Assembly (NCBI GenBank): GCA_026419775.2
Contig: JAOPGA020001272.1
Location: 1-37,958 of the forward strand
Length of the DNA stretch: 37,958 nucleotides
DNA from: Acrasis kona
Lineage: Eukaryota > Heterolobosea > Eutetramitea > Acrasida > Acrasidae
Direction of reading: 5' to 3'
Shown: positions 35,522 through 37,958 of the stretch, piece by piece
Layout of the letters: each line of letters begins with the position of its first letter
How positions within the stretch are numbered: position 1 is the first letter of the stretch
Notes under the pieces: model-generated
Told to the model about the DNA's origin: nothing
Database searches by the model: none
What the model saw: only the letters and a program-made list of their open reading frames with translations
Made by a program: the position numbers and the translations under genes

Positions 35522-37958
35522 TTAATGTTTGACAAGGATGATCTTGATGCCATCTTCCTCCTCCTCGATGAGTGCTTGATCCTTCAATTCCTCCTCATAG
35601 AACAACTTCATGTTGGAAAGGTACTCCTCCATCTCTGATTGTCTACTCTTCAACACTCCTGACTTGCTCTGGTCCACAAAGTAAACATCCACCACATCCT
35701 CCACGACCAATCCAGCCTTCTTTCTCAATTGCTGCACGCGCGCACAAGTGCTTCTCACCAATCCAGCTTGTCTAAGCTCGTCGGTGAGAACAAAGTTCAA
35801 CAACACCAAGGATCCATTCTCGCATCTCACGTCCATAAATGTCTCTGCGTCTCCAATAAAGTTGGCAGCAACCTTAATGTCTTGATGATCGAACGATTCG
35901 CCATTCACCTCGATGGTTGATTCCTTCAAGAACTTGCTGATTTGATCGTGTGATAGTTTGTCGATCGCACCAGAGTACTCTGCCAATTTCTTACCGAAGC
36001 GTTTTCCTAACAATTTCTTCTCTGCGCTCGCTTGCAGCTTGACGAATTGTTGCACTTGTGAAGTGGCCTTGAGCTCCACGCAGTTCAATTCCTCCTTAAT
36101 GTAGCTCTGTAGCGATAGTACGTTCTGGATGAATTGTTCGTCATGGTGCACCACCACGTATTCGCTCACCGTTTGACGCAAGTTCAACTTGCTTCGATCT
36201 CTGAGGATGCGACCGTTCACCACCACCAATTGCATGTCGCTCACTGCCTTTTCGATGCTCTCGTCCACCAACGTGGGATCGAATTGTGGCATGTCCAAGT
36301 AGTGAATGCTGTCCTCGCGTTGATCGCTTGGCACCAGATTGCGCAAATTCTGATACATCATTTCGGTCAAGAAGGGAGTGAATGGTGACATGGTCCTGAT
36401 CAATGTGTACAACACGTTGAACAACGTGCACAGGGATTGGTACCACTCTTGTTTGGATTCAACACCCTTGAGACGCTTGCGGTTCATGCGAACGTACCAG
36501 TTGGTTAGTTGTTGCACCGTGTCCACTAGTTTGGGAGTCACGGTGTAGAGGCGATAAGCCTTCATTTCTTGATGAACGAATGCAACCAACGATTGACTCA
36601 TGCTGATCACCCACTTGTCCATCACGTTGGTGGGTTTGAATGCAGCTGCTTCCACGCTCGTGAATAGCTCTTGATGGGCATTCTTGTATCTCTTTGCATT
36701 CTGTACGAATAGACGATAAGCGTTCACCCATTGCAAGAATACATCCTTGACCACGTCCTTGACACCTTCGGTCTTGAAGCATAGATTCTCTGCTCTCACT
36801 ACTGGCGAATTGATCAAGTACAAACGAAGAGCATCTGCTCCGTGCATGTTGACGACGTCCACTGGGTCATCATAATTCTTCAATCTCTTGCTCATTTTCT
36901 TCTTATCCGACGCAAGTACCAAACCATTCACTACCAAATTCTTGAATGGTGCAGTGTTGAATAGAGCAGTTCCCAACACCATTAGGGTGTAGAACCATCC
37001 ACGAGTCTGATCGATACCTTCTGCGATGAAATCAGCGGGGAACGAGTTGTGGAATTTATCTTGATTTTCGAATGGATAGTGAGATTGTGCGTAGGGCATG
37101 CTTCCAGATTCGAACCAACAATCGAACACTTCCTCTACTCTTCGCAGCGTTCCCTTTCCTTGTCTGCTTGGAATGGTGAGGTGGTCAATGTGTTGTCTGT
37201 GAATGTCCTTAATGTCGGTGGTGCCTGTGAGTTGTTGCAATTCCTCTACGCTGCCAACCACTACGATTTCCTCGCCGTCATCGCTGACCCAGATGGGTAG
37301 TGGAGTACCCCAGTATCTGGAACGACTCACGCTCCAATCGCGAGCATCTTGTAACCAATTGTGGAATTTTGCATCGCGCACGTTGGATGGGACCCAATAT
37401 GTGTTTTGATTGTTGGTTAACAAGTCTTGTTTGATCTTGGTGACCTCCACAAACCATGATGGAATGGCCCTGTAGATCAACGGAGTGTCGCTACGCCAGC
37501 AGAATGGATAACTATGGATCAATGTTCCCTTGTTGAATAGGCGATCGCGTGACTTGATGTTTGCTGCAATGTCATTGTCGCAATCTTTAATGTATCTGCC
37601 CAAGTAGTCGTTGACTGGTGCAATGAAGCGACCGGATCCATCGATTGGACATGGTAGATCCTTGCTCTCTGCAACTCCGTGAGCTACGCAGACGCGCAAA
37701 TCGTCCTCTCCGAATCCAGGTGCTTGATGGACTAATCCTGTACCGCTAGTGCTGGTGACGTATTCGTCCACGCAAACGGTGAATACCTTGTCGTTGGCGT
37801 CCGCGCGATCGGCAAAGTAGTTAAAGATGGGTACGTATTTGCGGCCCTTTAGTTTGGATCCGGGGAAAGAGTCTACTTTGGTGAATGGCTTTCCTTTGAA
37901 CACATCTTTTGCTCTAGGTTCTGCGATAATGTAATGCTTGCCGGTTGAGGTCTCTTTG
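35522..37958 (-). CDS. IARS1: Isoleucyl-tRNA synthetase, cytosolic eukaryotic type (5' part outside the window)
   Basis: The frame is open without intron from the right edge to TAA at 35522 and covers the C-terminal 811 residues. The first visible part is the CP1 editing domain (STSGTGLVHQAPGFGEDDLR). The catalytic C-half follows: DCWFESGSMPYAQSHYPFEN, EGIDQTRGWFYTLMVLGTAL and the KMSKS-type loop DKKKMSKRLKNYDDPVDVVN. Then come the anticodon-binding region (QLTNWYVRMNRKRLKGV) and a eukaryote-type C-terminal extension (LRQAGLVRSTCARVQQLRKK). The HIGH motif would lie outside the window. The enzyme charges tRNA-Ile and hydrolyses Val-tRNA-Ile. The stop is joined to ATTAAA, a variant poly(A) signal. 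Confidence 0.96.
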   Translation of the reverse strand, partial: KETSTGKHYIIAEPRAKDVFKGKPFTKVDSFPGSKLKGRKYVPIFNYFADRADANDKVFTVCVDEYVTSTSGTGLVHQAPGFGEDDLRVCVAHGVAESKDLPCPIDGSGRFIAPVNDYLGRYIKDCDNDIAANIKSRDRLFNKGTLIHSYPFCWRSDTPLIYRAIPSWFVEVTKIKQDLLTNNQNTYWVPSNVRDAKFHNWLQDARDWSVSRSRYWGTPLPIWVSDDGEEIVVVGSVEELQQLTGTTDIKDIHRQHIDHLTIPSRQGKGTLRRVEEVFDCWFESGSMPYAQSHYPFENQDKFHNSFPADFIAEGIDQTRGWFYTLMVLGTALFNTAPFKNLVVNGLVLASDKKKMSKRLKNYDDPVDVVNMHGADALRLYLINSPVVRAENLCFKTEGVKDVVKDVFLQWVNAYRLFVQNAKRYKNAHQELFTSVEAAAFKPTNVMDKWVISMSQSLVAFVHQEMKAYRLYTVTPKLVDTVQQLTNWYVRMNRKRLKGVESKQEWYQSLCTLFNVLYTLIRTMSPFTPFLTEMMYQNLRNLVPSDQREDSIHYLDMPQFDPTLVDESIEKAVSDMQLVVVNGRILRDRSKLNLRQTVSEYVVVHHDEQFIQNVLSLQSYIKEELNCVELKATSQVQQFVKLQASAEKKLLGKRFGKKLAEYSGAIDKLSHDQISKFLKESTIEVNGESFDHQDIKVAANFIGDAETFMDVRCENGSLVLLNFVLTDELRQAGLVRSTCARVQQLRKKAGLVVEDVVDVYFVDQSKSGVLKSRQSEMEEYLSNMKLFYEEELKDQALIEEEEDGIKIILVKH

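Noticed and set aside
36134-36388. Open frames antisense to IARS
   Set aside because: They overlap the unmistakable synthetase coding sequence and have no homology-like features.

Overview
The window is nuclear DNA of a unicellular eukaryote with a compact genome. It carries cytosolic chaperonin CCT5, Sec61 gamma, an SPX-EXS phosphate exporter, a eukaryote-type isoleucyl-tRNA synthetase, nuclear-encoded mitochondrial proteins with N-terminal presequences, and many GT-AG introns. I could place 25 introns by reading-frame continuity and nearly all are 35-47 nt. Genes are densely packed on both strands, and AATAAA poly(A) signals very often overlap the stop codon. No rRNA, tRNA, CRISPR array, virus-like element or transposon was recognised. 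The species cannot be fixed; a free-living or fungus/alga-associated protist fits the secreted beta-glucanases, but this is inference.

Layout. 1-440: C-terminal end of a membrane protein. 475-2395 (-): secreted GH5-like glycoside hydrolase with an N-terminal DUF5060-like domain. 2742-3358 (-): mitochondrial-type FKBP. 3798-3986 (-): 62-aa protein. 4523-5394 (-): SMP-30/gluconolactonase-like beta-propeller. 5617-6492 (+): membrane-anchored coiled-coil protein with an internal duplication. 6517-7347 (-): Sds3-like corepressor subunit. 7510-9160 (-): CCT5. 9388-11752 (-): XPR1/SYG1-like. 11974-14876 (+): large MYND-finger protein.

15-24 kb is a secreted hydrolase island. It holds a GH17 beta-1,3-glucanase with three small Cys-rich modules and a mucin-like Thr linker (15064-17490, +), a cathepsin B-like peptidase whose similar Thr linker leads to a CAP-like tail (17708-19490, -), and a GPI-type GH5_9 exo-beta-1,3-glucanase (22718-24064, -). 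Between them lie a charged protein with a frame-breaking 13-bp duplication (19783-20858, +) and prolidase PEPD (20967-22346, -).

24-38 kb: an unrecognised 341-aa protein, an SLC35B-type nucleotide-sugar/PAPS transporter, a four-TM protein, a protein with an LRR-like start, a mitochondrial PPR protein, malate dehydrogenase with an alternative N-terminal extension that matches a PTS2 peroxisomal signal, proline dehydrogenase with an EF-hand, SEC61G head-to-head with a POLE4/CHRAC1-like histone-fold gene, a 66-aa secreted protein, and the C-terminal two thirds of IARS running off the right edge.

The most notable points are the fused stop/poly(A) signals, the predicted dual-targeted MDH, the uncharacterised Cys-rich module shared through exon-bounded copies, and the linker shared by two unrelated secreted enzymes.
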